Shown: positions 1-8,639 of the stretch, piece by piece
How the letters are laid out: every line of letters starts with the position of its first letter
Numbering within the stretch: the first letter of the stretch is position 1
Source of the DNA: Clostridiales bacterium
GTDB taxonomy: Bacteria > Bacillota > Clostridia > Christensenellales > Aristaeellaceae
Assembly: GCA_015056175.1 (NCBI GenBank)
Contig: SVGT01000005.1
Location: 1-64,000, forward strand
Reading direction: 5' to 3'
Length of the DNA: 64,000 bases
Program-made: the position numbers and the translations under genes
Notes under the pieces: generated by a model
Databases searched by the model: none
What the model was told of the DNA's origin: nothing
Seen by the model: only the letters and a program-made list of their open reading frames with translations

Positions 1-5
1 AGAAT

Positions 6-122
<117 letters not shown>

Positions 123-162
123 TTCCATTGCAGCGGAATCAACAGCGTTCCGCTGCAACTAT

Positions 163-237
163 TCCTCAGTAGCTCAATGGCAGAGCACCCGGCTGTTAAC
201 CGGGTTGTTGTAGGTTCGAGTCCTACCTGGGGAGCCA
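163..237 (+). tRNA. tRNA-Asn (anticodon GUU)
   Basis: The acceptor arm TCCTCAG (163-169) pairs with CTGGGGA (227-233). The anticodon loop reads CTGTTAA, giving GUU for asparagine. The T arm contains GGTTCGAGTCC, and the 3' CCA is encoded (235-237). It lies directly downstream of 5S rRNA and is followed at once by an intrinsic terminator, so it closes the rRNA operon. Confidence 0.96.
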
Positions 238-266
238 AAAGCACTGCAAACGCAGTGCTTTTTTTC
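237..266 (+). terminator. intrinsic terminator of the rRNA/tRNA-Asn transcript
   Basis: A 9-bp stem, AAGCACTGC against GCAGTGCTT, is followed by a run of seven T. It starts on the last base of the encoded CCA. Confidence 0.9.
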
Positions 267-592
267 TTTACAAATTTTTGGTTCATGATATCAAGCGGTA
301 CCAATCATCCTGTAGATGTGATATGATAAGCAAAAAGGCAGGAGAGTTGAAACTTGCCGTTACCAGGGATCAATCCTGGATATTCGACGTTAGCGTCCGT
401 GAAGATGATGAGCGGCTGTCGCCCGCAGTACAATTACGCTCTTCAATTACCGAAGGAAAACGAATCGACGGCGTGATTTTTGAAGCAATTCGGTGAGGAA
501 CGTCAATCTGCCATCCGAACATTAACTGCATCATTGGATTGTCAGGTATAATAACAGGAATTCCAGATTGAATATTGGAAGAAGGTTGGATT
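267..592 (+). other. intergenic stretch with a possible short ORF and a -10-like box
   Basis: About 325 bases without a convincing gene, visibly less GC-rich than its surroundings. An open frame with a TTG start (278-496, 72 codons) matches no family I recognise and has no clear ribosome-binding site, so it may be a decayed gene or chance. A TATAAT box at 547-552, about 40 bases before the next gene, is a plausible -10 element, but no good -35 sits 16-18 bases upstream. Confidence 0.4.
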
Positions 593-2701
593 ATGGCCGG
601 ACATGCCCCCTGGATCTGGGTGCCGGAAAAGGATTATCCGGACAAACAGAAGAGCGCTTACAGCGCCATGAGTGAAAAGAAGGCAGATGCCCATGCGGTG
701 GCGGAGTTCAAAAAAGAATATGTGTTTGCCACGCCTGTAAAGGAAGTGCAGCTGAGCATCTGCGGCGATGCGGCGTTCCAGCTGTACCTGAACGGCACTT
801 GCGTGATGACCGGCCCTGCCACCGTCGGCGGAGATTTTCTGGGCAATGACGAGCAGCCCGATCATTACTATCTGTACCGGGCGACGATCCCTGTGCAGGG
901 AAACCGGCTTGGCTTCTTTGCCAGGGTGCAGAAGGATCCGGTTCAGATATGCGAATACTCCATGGGTCACGGCGGATTGCTGATCAAGGGCGAAGCCCTG
1001 CTCGTGGACGGGTCGCGCCGTGCTTTCTGTACGGATCAAACCTGGCTGTGCAGGATCAATGGGGCATATACGGAGCCCTGCCGCTATGACGGTCGCCTTC
1101 TCTGTCAGGAATTTGTTCTGGCACAACAGCTTCCCGATCTGTGGCAGGCGGAAAGCGCTCCCATCCCTCCGCGGACGGAGGATACGGTCACGTTTGATCC
1201 AATGACGCTTGCGCCCGGGGAAAAGCGCACCGCGCGTTTGCCGCTGGATAAGATCTATGCGGGCTTTCTGCAGGCTGTGTCCGCCGGAGATGCGGATATA
1301 CACGTGCAATTCCGGGAGCTGGAAGAAAAGGGCTCGGAGGAAATGCTGCATCTCATCCCCGGCGAAAGCTACCGGGGGTTTTACCTGCACAGCGCGGGCG
1401 TGATGGACGTGGAAGCGGAAAACCGGGGAAAGAAACCCTGTCAGGTGACGCTTTCCTTTGTACGCACCCATTATCCCGTTGCGACAGAAACGCCTGTCGC
1501 CACCTCCGATGCGCGGATCAATCAGGTGCTGGATACCTGCCGTCATACGCTGAAATATTGCCGCCAGACCCACCATCTGGACAGCCCGCGCCATTGCGAG
1601 CCGCTGGCCTGCACCGGCGATTACTATATCGAAAGTCTGATGACGCTGTTCTCCTTTGGCGATCTGCGTCTGGCAGCCTTTGACCTGATGCGCACGGCCC
1701 GTATGCTGGAGCGGCGCGACGGGCGCATGTTCCATACCACCTACAGCCTGATTTGGGTGCTGATGCTCCGGGACGTGTATAGGATGACCGGCGATCAGGC
1801 GCTGCTTGCCGATTGTGCGCAGGCGCTGCGGCTGCTGCTTAACAGGTTTTCTACATATCTTGGGGAAAACGGACTCATCGAAACACCGCCGGACTATATG
1901 TTTGTGGACTGGATCTATCTGGACGGCCATTCGCTGCACCATCCGCCCAAGGCGCTGGGGCAAAGCTGCCTGAACATGTATTATTTTGCCGCGCTGGATG
2001 CGGCAGCCGGGGTGTTTGGGTATCTTGGGAAAAAGGAGGACGCGCAGCAGCTCCTTGAACAGAAGGAACAATTGCGCAGGGCGATCCTTGCGCACCTGTT
2101 TGACAAAGAGGCACGTGCCTTTATCGCCGGGCTCAATACCCAAACGCCGGACGAGCTGGTGGGCTTCTATATGCCCCAAAACACGGACAGGCGCTATATC
2201 ACCAAGCACGCCAATATTCTGGCGGCCTGCTTTGGGGTGTGCGATGACGATCTGGGAAGGGATTTGATCCACCGCATCATGCGGGATGAGATCGCAGGAG
2301 ATATCCAGCCCTATTTTACCCATTTCCTGCTGGAAGCGGTGTACCGTCTGGATTTGAGACGGCAGTATACGCTGCCAATTATTGAGCGGTGGATTTTGCC
2401 TGTGCAGGAATGTCCCAAGGGGCTGGTGGAGGGCTTTGTCAAGCCTGAGCCCACCTATACCTTTGATCACAGCCATGCCTGGGGCGGAACACCATTGTAC
2501 TCGCTGCCCAGGGCACTGTGCGGGTTCAATATCCTGACGCCCGGCATGACGGATATCGAGCTGTGTCCCGATCTGCTGGGGCTCACCTCTGCCCGCTTCA
2601 CGCTGCATACGCCAAACGGGCCTGTGAAGATCATCCTTGAAGAGGGAAAACCGCCCGTCATTACCCATCCCGACGCGGTGAATATTTACTGCCGCTGCTG
2701 A
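593..2701 (+). CDS. alpha-L-rhamnosidase-like glycoside hydrolase (GH78-like, six-hairpin fold)
   Basis: Predicted 702-residue cytoplasmic glycosidase without a signal peptide. Residues 1 to about 300 look like the beta-sandwich domains of GH78 enzymes. From about residue 310 the sequence resembles an (alpha/alpha)6 barrel, with a DSPRHCEPLACTGDYYIES motif near residue 329 in the place of the usual acidic DxxWRE/GD catalytic segment, and FDHSHAWGG near residue 630. A C-terminal beta domain follows. I chose ATG 593 over the upstream TTG at 575 because GGAAGAAGG lies 7 bases before it. The exact sugar specificity cannot be read; rhamnose or another unbranched hexoside is possible. A YaiI-family gene follows after 11 bases. 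Confidence 0.72.
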   Translation: MAGHAPWIWVPEKDYPDKQKSAYSAMSEKKADAHAVAEFKKEYVFATPVKEVQLSICGDAAFQLYLNGTCVMTGPATVGGDFLGNDEQPDHYYLYRATIPVQGNRLGFFARVQKDPVQICEYSMGHGGLLIKGEALLVDGSRRAFCTDQTWLCRINGAYTEPCRYDGRLLCQEFVLAQQLPDLWQAESAPIPPRTEDTVTFDPMTLAPGEKRTARLPLDKIYAGFLQAVSAGDADIHVQFRELEEKGSEEMLHLIPGESYRGFYLHSAGVMDVEAENRGKKPCQVTLSFVRTHYPVATETPVATSDARINQVLDTCRHTLKYCRQTHHLDSPRHCEPLACTGDYYIESLMTLFSFGDLRLAAFDLMRTARMLERRDGRMFHTTYSLIWVLMLRDVYRMTGDQALLADCAQALRLLLNRFSTYLGENGLIETPPDYMFVDWIYLDGHSLHHPPKALGQSCLNMYYFAALDAAAGVFGYLGKKEDAQQLLEQKEQLRRAILAHLFDKEARAFIAGLNTQTPDELVGFYMPQNTDRRYITKHANILAACFGVCDDDLGRDLIHRIMRDEIAGDIQPYFTHFLLEAVYRLDLRRQYTLPIIERWILPVQECPKGLVEGFVKPEPTYTFDHSHAWGGTPLYSLPRALCGFNILTPGMTDIELCPDLLGLTSARFTLHTPNGPVKIILEEGKPPVITHPDAVNIYCRC

Positions 2702-2712
2702 AAGGAGCGCTT

Positions 2713-3177
2713 ATGCGGATTTTGATCGACGCCGACGCCTGCCCGGTGGTCGGTATTGCCGTGGATGTGGCCAGGCGCTTTGGCGTTCCCGTTACGCTGT
2801 TTTGCGATACCAATCATGTGCTGCATTCGGATTATGCCGACGTGCGGGTGGTGGGCGCAGGCCGCGATGCGGTGGATCTGGCGCTGATCAATGCCTGCGC
2901 CCGGGGCGACGCGGTGATCACCCAGGATTACGGTGTGGCCGCGCTGGCTCTTGGCAAGGGCGCACAGGCGCTGCATCAGGACGGATGGGCGTACACGGAC
3001 GGCAACATCGAGATCAAACTGATGGAGCGCCATCTGGCCGCCAAAGCGCGCCGGGGGAAGGGCAAGCATCATCTGAAGGGCCCCAGATCCCGGGAGCAGG
3101 GAGATGATCTGCGCTTTGCCGATGCGCTTGAGCAGCTGCTGCGGGATGCGCAGGGGCAGCCCGACCGGTTCGTTTGA
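2713..3177 (+). CDS. YaiI/YqxD family protein (DUF188, UPF0178)
   Basis: 154 residues, the usual length for this widespread family. It begins with the diagnostic MRILIDADACPVV segment (D6, D8, C10) and contains VITQDYGVAALAL and the basic segment LKGPRSREQGDD near the C-terminus. The fold is PIN-like and a nuclease role has been suggested, but the function of the family is not established. It has an AAAGGAG site and starts 11 bases after the GH78-like gene, so the two are probably co-transcribed. The promoter of the next gene overlaps its stop codon. Confidence 0.9.
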   Translation: MRILIDADACPVVGIAVDVARRFGVPVTLFCDTNHVLHSDYADVRVVGAGRDAVDLALINACARGDAVITQDYGVAALALGKGAQALHQDGWAYTDGNIEIKLMERHLAAKARRGKGKHHLKGPRSREQGDDLRFADALEQLLRDAQGQPDRFV

Positions 3178-3202
3178 CAAAATGACCGGACAGGCGTACA
3201 AT
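3174..3202 (+). promoter_or_regulatory. sigma-A type promoter for the WG-repeat gene
   Basis: A consensus -35 TTGACA (3174-3179) and a TACAAT -10 (3197-3202) are separated by 17 bp. The -35 hexamer contains the TGA stop codon of the upstream gene. Confidence 0.85.
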
Positions 3203-3238
3203 GGTTTCAACCAAAATGCAATAAAAGGAGCGATGAAT

Positions 3239-4795
3239 ATGCGCAGAATGATCTCTTTCCTGCTGACTCTGGTGCTGCTGACGGGCGTCATGACCCAGGC
3301 GCTGGCGGCTGTTGAAGAAAAGAAAGTGGTACAGGACGCCTATATCTACCTCCATGAGGAATTGAACGTGCTGGTGGTAGAGGAGAAGGAATCGGATCTG
3401 AGCTACCTGTATAGCGCGGACGGCACGCTTCTGTGCGAAACCGGCTTCGATTCTGTCCGTGAGCTGGAAGGCGGCTTTGAGGTGACGGTGTACAACGGCA
3501 CCATCAACAATTCCGGCGTGGTAAGCGGCGCAGGCGTGATGCTGGTGCCCATGCAGTATGGCGATGTGGAATCCATTTCCGATCGCTGGCAGCTGGGCGC
3601 GGTGCTGACGGAAGCCACCGCGGAGAACTACGATTACAAGTCCTTCGGCGAGGAGACCTCCTATTACCTGGTGGATCATTACGATGTGTATTTCAAGGGC
3701 GTACAGGTGGGCACGCTGGGCAGGCTGGATTATCACTACGCCTATGCCTGGGGCGATTATCTCTACGTCAGCAATCAGGAGGGCGATTATACCTATTACG
3801 ATAAGACCATGACGCCCTCTGCCTACGTGTCCGACTATGCTTCCAGCTCCGAGTATGACGATGTGTACGGTGTGGGCTATTTCCATCGCGGCAGCGGCCA
3901 GCAGGCCTTTGTGCCTTCCTGCACCCTGACTGCGGATCAGGTGGAAACGGCTTTCATGCTTGTGGGCGTGGAGATCGTGGATCTGCAGGGCAACCCCATC
4001 GGCAAACTGGAAAACATGTACGAATCCGTGTACGACTTTGAGGGCGATTACGCCCGTACCCGCACAAACGGCAAGTACGGTCTCATCCACAAGAGCGGCA
4101 AGGAAATTCTGCCCTGCGAATATGACGAGATCAACTACGGCGATGAAACCTTCTTTGAGGGCGGCTACCAGATCGCGGTCAGGGACGGCAAGGTGGGCTA
4201 TGTGGATCTGAACGGTCAGGTGACCTGCGAATTCAAGTATTCCCAGAACGTGGTGGACAGCCTGTACGATATGCCCTTCAATACCCTCACCGATCTGGAC
4301 GGCTCCATCATCGTGCTCAGCGGCAAGGCCGGGGAGCTTCCCCAGCGCTTTGCAGAAGTGCAGCTTTCCTACAACAGCGGCTGCCCGCTGTTTGTGGGCG
4401 TGGTGGAGGAAGGCAAGGTTGGCGTGTTTGATCTGGACGGCAACGCGGTGATCCCCGCCGACGGCCGGTACGAAGATACGTATGATCTCCAGCTTAGCGC
4501 CGACGGCACCGTCATCGTGGGTTATGATGTGAACCGCGTCTACTCTGTGTACACCGTGGAACAGCAAGCGGACGTGGGCGCCGCCCTGGAGGATATCGGC
4601 AATATGGCAGCCCAGGTCGTTGCGCAGCAGGACGGCGGCTGGGATTGCGTTTGCGGCAGCCACAACAGCGGCAATTTCTGTCCCGAGTGCGGCGCTGCCC
4701 GCCCTGCGGACAAGCTGGTGTGCACAAACTGCGGCTTTGAGCCCGCCGAGGGTGAAACGCCCAAGTTCTGCTCCGAATGCGGCACCGCCTTCTGA
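3239..4795 (+). CDS. secreted WG-repeat protein with two C-terminal zinc ribbons
   Basis: 518 residues. The N-terminus is a clear type I signal peptide (RRM, then a long hydrophobic stretch ending TQALA before AVEEKK). The middle contains WG-type beta repeats, for example YGLIHKSGKEILPCEYDE and VGYVDLNGQVTCEFKY around residues 275-330, and GVFDLDGNAVIP near 400. The last 60 residues hold two CxC/CxxC zinc-ribbon units (CVCGSHNSGNFCPECG and CTNCGFEPAEG...FCSECG). ATG 3239 is preferred over ATG 3233 because GGAG (3227-3230) is 8 bases away from it and only 2 from the other. Zinc ribbons on an exported protein are unusual. Function is unknown. Confidence 0.75.
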   Translation: MRRMISFLLTLVLLTGVMTQALAAVEEKKVVQDAYIYLHEELNVLVVEEKESDLSYLYSADGTLLCETGFDSVRELEGGFEVTVYNGTINNSGVVSGAGVMLVPMQYGDVESISDRWQLGAVLTEATAENYDYKSFGEETSYYLVDHYDVYFKGVQVGTLGRLDYHYAYAWGDYLYVSNQEGDYTYYDKTMTPSAYVSDYASSSEYDDVYGVGYFHRGSGQQAFVPSCTLTADQVETAFMLVGVEIVDLQGNPIGKLENMYESVYDFEGDYARTRTNGKYGLIHKSGKEILPCEYDEINYGDETFFEGGYQIAVRDGKVGYVDLNGQVTCEFKYSQNVVDSLYDMPFNTLTDLDGSIIVLSGKAGELPQRFAEVQLSYNSGCPLFVGVVEEGKVGVFDLDGNAVIPADGRYEDTYDLQLSADGTVIVGYDVNRVYSVYTVEQQADVGAALEDIGNMAAQVVAQQDGGWDCVCGSHNSGNFCPECGAARPADKLVCTNCGFEPAEGETPKFCSECGTAF

Positions 4796-4808
4796 TGAAC
4801 AAAACGAT

Positions 4809-4840
4809 TGCCCGGAAGCAAGGTCTTCCGGGCATTTTTT
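4809..4840 (+). terminator. intrinsic terminator
   Basis: The stem GCCCGGAAG against CTTCCGGGC with a 6-base loop is followed by ATTTTTT, just after the WG-repeat gene. Confidence 0.9.
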
Positions 4841-4873
4841 GATGGAAGAAAGGCGCTTTGCATAAACCGATGC

Positions 4874-4902
4874 TTTCAAAGCGGCGGCGTCCGTGCTATG
4901 AT
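4874..4902 (+). promoter_or_regulatory. probable extended -10 promoter
   Basis: TGCTATGAT (-10 at 4897-4902, extended by TGC) with a weak -35 (TTTCAA, 4874-4879) 17 bp upstream. It lies 22 bases ahead of the start at 4924. Confidence 0.5.
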
Positions 4903-4923
4903 GGAGAAGAAGGAGTGAGCGAT

Positions 4924-6321
4924 ATGGACAAAATGGCGATCCTCTACAGCGCCTATGAAACGCCCCTGCAGAAGAAGGCTGTGGCGCTGCTGACGCAGTT
5001 TTTGATGGAATTTTCCCATGAAATGCCCGTTTGCCTGCCCCTTGGCAGCGATACGCAGCATTTCCGCACTGTGCGCGTGGAAACGGCGGAGCGGGCTCCT
5101 GCCCTGGCGCTGGAAATGAACGCGGCAGATCTGGATGCCGAAGGGTATGTGATCCGCGTGCGGGACGGCCACAGCGTGATTCTGGGCGGCAGCGATCTGG
5201 GCGCGGTGTACGGCTGTGTGGATTATTACAACCACTATCTCATCCGCCGTTTTTATCCCCACGATCCGGATTATTTCTATTTCCCCTTTTCCGGCTGGCA
5301 CTGGGACGATTTTGACAAGCGCAGCGCGCCTGCCGTCCGCGACCGCGGCGTGTGGACCTGGAGCCATGTGATCTACGATTGGCGCGGCTTTATCGATCAT
5401 CTGGTGCTGATGAAGATGAACACGCTGATCCTCTGGAGCGATTTTGCTCCCGTCAATCTCAGGGACGTGGTGGATTATGCCCACCAGAACGGCGTGAAGG
5501 TGTTTTTCGGCTTTGCCTGGATGTGGGAAACCCGCTGCGCCGAGGCGGATATCCTGAATGCCGAGAAATATATCCCCGGTATTCTGCAAAAGTACGAAAC
5601 GGAATACCTGCCCCTGGGCGGCGACGGCATCTACTTTCAGAGCTTCACCGAGCTGGAAGAGGAGGAGATCGGCGGCGTGCTGATCGCCGATGCGGTGACG
5701 CAGTTTGTGAACAAAGCCTGCCGCGCATTCTACGAAAAATATCCGGATATCACGATCCAGTTCGGTCTCCATGCCACCTCTGTCCGGGAAAGGCTCAGCT
5801 ATATTGCCAACGTGGACAAGCGCGTGCACATCCTCTGGGAAAACTGCGGCGCCTTCCCCTTTGATTATCTGCCCTCCGCCGTGGAAGGCTATGAGGAGAC
5901 GGCTGCCTTTACCGAGCGTCTGGCCGTGCTCCGCGGCGCGGACGATCGCTTCGGCGCCGTCACCAAGGGGCTGACCAAGCTGGATTGGAGCGAGTTTGAG
6001 CACATCCCCGGCCCTGTGTGCATGGGCGAGGGCACAAGCCACTTCCACCGCAACCGCATGGAGCGCAAGCGCCCCATCTGGCGCTATCTGCTGGCCTACT
6101 GGATGGTCAACGGCGATAAGGCGCAGGATATGCTGCAGCGCCTGTGCGCCCTGAAGGACGGGCAGATGACCGTCACCGCCCTCATTGAGGACGGCATGCT
6201 GGAAAAGCAGATCCCCTTCCCGGCGGCGCTGTATGCCGAAATGCTCTGGGACCCCCATCAGGAATTGAAAACCATGATGGCGGACGTGGCCCAGCGCAAT
6301 TATGTGTCCTTCTGCGATTGA
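4924..6321 (+). CDS. putative glycosidase with an alpha-glucuronidase/hexosaminidase N-terminal-like domain
   Basis: 465 residues, no signal peptide. Residues 70-105 (VILGGSDLGAVYGCVDYYNH) resemble the small alpha/beta domain that precedes the TIM barrel in GH67 and GH20/GH84-type enzymes. The rest looks like a barrel with short beta strands such as MNTLILWSDF, VKVFFGFAWMWE, DGIYFQSFTELEEEE and VHILWENCG. The acidic TELEEEE segment is a candidate active-site region, but I cannot assign a catalytic pair. The start is set by AAGGAG 8 bases before ATG 4924. It has its own promoter and terminator, so it is monocistronic. Confidence 0.55.
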   Translation: MDKMAILYSAYETPLQKKAVALLTQFLMEFSHEMPVCLPLGSDTQHFRTVRVETAERAPALALEMNAADLDAEGYVIRVRDGHSVILGGSDLGAVYGCVDYYNHYLIRRFYPHDPDYFYFPFSGWHWDDFDKRSAPAVRDRGVWTWSHVIYDWRGFIDHLVLMKMNTLILWSDFAPVNLRDVVDYAHQNGVKVFFGFAWMWETRCAEADILNAEKYIPGILQKYETEYLPLGGDGIYFQSFTELEEEEIGGVLIADAVTQFVNKACRAFYEKYPDITIQFGLHATSVRERLSYIANVDKRVHILWENCGAFPFDYLPSAVEGYEETAAFTERLAVLRGADDRFGAVTKGLTKLDWSEFEHIPGPVCMGEGTSHFHRNRMERKRPIWRYLLAYWMVNGDKAQDMLQRLCALKDGQMTVTALIEDGMLEKQIPFPAALYAEMLWDPHQELKTMMADVAQRNYVSFCD

Positions 6322-6332
6322 TCCGTTTTCCG

Positions 6333-6355
6333 GCGGCGCATATGCGCCGCTTTTT
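6333..6355 (+). terminator. intrinsic terminator
   Basis: The 18-base perfect palindrome GCGGCGCATATGCGCCGC is followed by TTTTT, 11 bases after the preceding stop codon. Confidence 0.85.
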
Positions 6356-6371
6356 GATTGCTTGAAATCTA

Positions 6372-6400
6372 TTGAAACTTGCCCGCAATCCTGCTACAAT
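6372..6400 (+). promoter_or_regulatory. sigma-A type promoter for the kinase/radical-SAM unit
   Basis: TTGAAA (6372-6377), 17-bp spacer ending TGC, TACAAT (6395-6400). This is a near-consensus extended promoter 28 bases before the kinase start. Confidence 0.85.
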
Positions 6401-6427
6401 AGTCGGGTACGGAGGTTCAAAATCAGG

Positions 6428-6988
6428 ATGGAATGTTTGATCGACCGGATCCGCGCGCTGCTTGACAGGCAGCCCTGCGTGACCGTAGCCATTGAGGGCG
6501 GCAGCGCCAGCGGCAAAACCACGCTGGCTGCGCGTCTGCAAAAAGAACTGGACGCCAATGTGTTTCACATGGACGATTTTTTTCTGCAGCCCCATCAGCG
6601 GACGGCGGAACGCTTCAGGGAGCCCGGCGGCAATGTGGATTATGAGCGCTTCCTTCAGGAAGTGCTGCTGCCGCTGCAAAAGGGAGAGCCCTTTTCCTAC
6701 CGGGTGTTTGATTGCTCTGTGATGGACTTTGGCAAAAGCGTGCAGGTCACGCCCCGCCGCGTCAACGTCGTGGAAGGCGCCTACAGCATGCATCCCGCCC
6801 TTGCGCCGTATTACGATCTGTCCGTGTTTGTTACGATCAGTCCGGATACCCAGCGGGAGCGCATCCTGCGCCGCAACGGAGAAAGGATGCTCCGCCGCTT
6901 TCTGGATGAATGGATCCCTCTGGAAATGCATTATTTCACCGCCACGCAGGCAGCACAGCGCTGCACGTTGCGCATCAAAGGAGAGTAA
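6428..6988 (+). CDS. uridine kinase-like P-loop kinase
   Basis: 186 residues. The Walker A motif GGSASGKTTLA lies at about residues 24-34, followed by VFHMDDFF, the DDFF segment typical of the uridine kinase/phosphoribulokinase-like family. VVEGAYSMHP, then SPDTQRERILRR, matches the family's later core and lid regions. The substrate is unknown; nucleosides or a small alcohol are possible. GGAGG lies 12 bases before the ATG, a long spacing. The next gene starts 2 bases after the stop, so this is the first gene of a four-gene operon. Confidence 0.75.
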   Translation: MECLIDRIRALLDRQPCVTVAIEGGSASGKTTLAARLQKELDANVFHMDDFFLQPHQRTAERFREPGGNVDYERFLQEVLLPLQKGEPFSYRVFDCSVMDFGKSVQVTPRRVNVVEGAYSMHPALAPYYDLSVFVTISPDTQRERILRRNGERMLRRFLDEWIPLEMHYFTATQAAQRCTLRIKGE

Positions 6989-6990
6989 CC

Positions 6991-8079
6991 ATGCCCCCTC
7001 TTTCCCTGCTCATCAAGCCGGTGTCCGGCGCGTGCAACATGCGCTGCGAATACTGCTTTTATCAGGATGTGATGGCCCGCCGCGAAAAGCAGGTACTGCC
7101 CAAAATGTCCCCGGAAACGCTGGAAAACCTGGTGCGCCGCGCCTTTGTGTATGCGGAGGGCAGCGTGTCCTTTGCCTTTCAGGGCGGCGAGCCCACACTG
7201 ATCGGGCTTGACTATTTTGAGCGGCTCATCCGCCTGCAGAAAAAGTATAATACCCGCAAGATCGCCGTGCACAACAGCGTGCAGACCAACGGCCTGGAGC
7301 TGCCGGACGATCTGATCGCCTTTTTTGCCCGGGAGCATTTCCTGGTGGGCGTGTCGCTGGACGGGGATGAAATCAATCACGATCTTTTCCGCCGGGATAT
7401 AGCAGGCCAGCCCACTTACAGCCGGGTGCTTGCCAACATCCGCCGCATGCAGGAGATGAATGTGGATTTCAACATCCTCTGCGTGGTGACGGAGCAGCTG
7501 TCCCGCCGCGGCCGGGAATGCATGGACGCACTGGGGGATTTCCCCTTCCTGCAGTTCATTCCCTGTCTGGATGCGCTGTCCGGTGAAAAGAGCGCCCATT
7601 CCTTGACGGAGGAAGGGTACCTGCGCTTCCTCATGGATACCTTCGACGCCTATTACGAGGGCTTTGACAAGGGCGGGCTGGTCAGCGTACGTAATTTTGA
7701 CAATTACATTTCCATGCTGCTGGGCGCGCCGCCGGAAAGCTGCGCCATGGCGGGCCGATGCGGGCTGTATTACCTCATCGAAAGCGACGGCAGCGTCTAT
7801 CCCTGCGATTTTTACGTGCTGGATGAATGGCGCATGGGCAATGTGAACGAGCACGGCTTCATCCGTCTGGAAAAGAGCGAGGTGGGCAGGCGCTTCAGGG
7901 AGCGCAGCGTGCCCGTGCCGGATGCTTGCCGCAGCTGCCGCTGGTACTTCCTGTGCCGCAACGGCTGCTGCCGCGAGCGGGAGGAAAACGGCGTCAACAA
8001 ATGGTGCCGCTGCTATCAGCGCTTCTTTGACTACAGCTATGAAAGGATGCAGCGCATCGCTGCCAGGGTGCGAGGATGA
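6991..8079 (+). CDS. radical SAM/SPASM protein, anaerobic sulfatase-maturase-like
   Basis: 362 residues. The radical-SAM CxxxCxxC cluster is CNMRCEYC at about residues 15-22, followed by FYQDVMARR. FQGGEPTL and SLDGDEINHD are typical of anSME-type enzymes. The C-terminus carries a SPASM domain with CAMAGRCG, the spaced Cys at YPCDFYVLDEW, and CRSCRWYFLCRNGCC, which would bind two auxiliary Fe-S clusters. The family converts Cys or Ser to formylglycine in sulfatases, but related enzymes modify other peptides, and no sulfatase is present in the window. The AAAGGAG site is well placed. It overlaps the next gene by 4 bases (ATGA). Confidence 0.82.
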   Translation: MPPLSLLIKPVSGACNMRCEYCFYQDVMARREKQVLPKMSPETLENLVRRAFVYAEGSVSFAFQGGEPTLIGLDYFERLIRLQKKYNTRKIAVHNSVQTNGLELPDDLIAFFAREHFLVGVSLDGDEINHDLFRRDIAGQPTYSRVLANIRRMQEMNVDFNILCVVTEQLSRRGRECMDALGDFPFLQFIPCLDALSGEKSAHSLTEEGYLRFLMDTFDAYYEGFDKGGLVSVRNFDNYISMLLGAPPESCAMAGRCGLYYLIESDGSVYPCDFYVLDEWRMGNVNEHGFIRLEKSEVGRRFRERSVPVPDACRSCRWYFLCRNGCCREREENGVNKWCRCYQRFFDYSYERMQRIAARVRG

Positions 8080-8627
8080 AAACGCTCATCTTTTTGGGAT
8101 CGCCGAGGCCATCAGGGGATACCAGGGCGCTGCTTGATCGGCTGCTTCAGAACCTGCAGGGGGAATATCTGCTGGTGGACGCTTATCGGGACAAGATCCA
8201 CCCCTGCACCGATTGCCGTGCCTGCCGCGAAAAAAGCGGCTGCGTGTTCCGGGACGATATGCAAAGGGTGTACGATTATATCCCGGAATGCGATAATGTG
8301 CTCATCGCCGCGCCGCTGTATTTTTCCGAGCTGCCCGGCACCTTGCTCAATGTGTTCAGCCGCCTGCAGTGCATGTATTCCGCCCGCCGCTTCCGCAGGG
8401 AAAAGCAAGAGATCCGGGAAAAGAAGGGCGGCGTCATGCTGGTGGGCGGCGGCGACGGCGGCCCCGGCAAGGCGCTGGATACCTGCGAGGGCATCTTCCG
8501 CTACTATATGAACGTAAAATCGACCCATCCTCCCGTGATGAGTTTGCAGACGGATCATCTGCCTGCCTGTCAGGATGAGGAGGCGCTCCGCGCGGTGGAT
8601 CAGCTTTGTGCATTTTTTAACGAATAA
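8076..8627 (+). CDS. flavodoxin-like NAD(P)H-dependent FMN reductase family protein
   Basis: 183 residues. The N-terminus KTLIFLGSPRPSGDTRAL is the phosphate-binding loop of NADPH-dependent FMN reductases. HPCTDCRACREKSGC is the Cys-rich segment seen in iron-sulfur flavoproteins. VLIAAPLYFSELPGTL and the glycine-rich MLVGGGDGGPGKA fit the FMN-binding fold. It could pass electrons to the radical SAM enzyme encoded immediately upstream, with which it is translationally coupled through an ATGA overlap; that role is inference. Confidence 0.82.
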   Translation: MKTLIFLGSPRPSGDTRALLDRLLQNLQGEYLLVDAYRDKIHPCTDCRACREKSGCVFRDDMQRVYDYIPECDNVLIAAPLYFSELPGTLLNVFSRLQCMYSARRFRREKQEIREKKGGVMLVGGGDGGPGKALDTCEGIFRYYMNVKSTHPPVMSLQTDHLPACQDEEALRAVDQLCAFFNE

Positions 8628-8639
8628 AGGAGAATCGCT

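Noticed and set aside
4858..4923. Earlier TTG start for the gene at 4924
   Set aside because: It would lie on the promoter region; ATG 4924 has a properly spaced AAGGAG.
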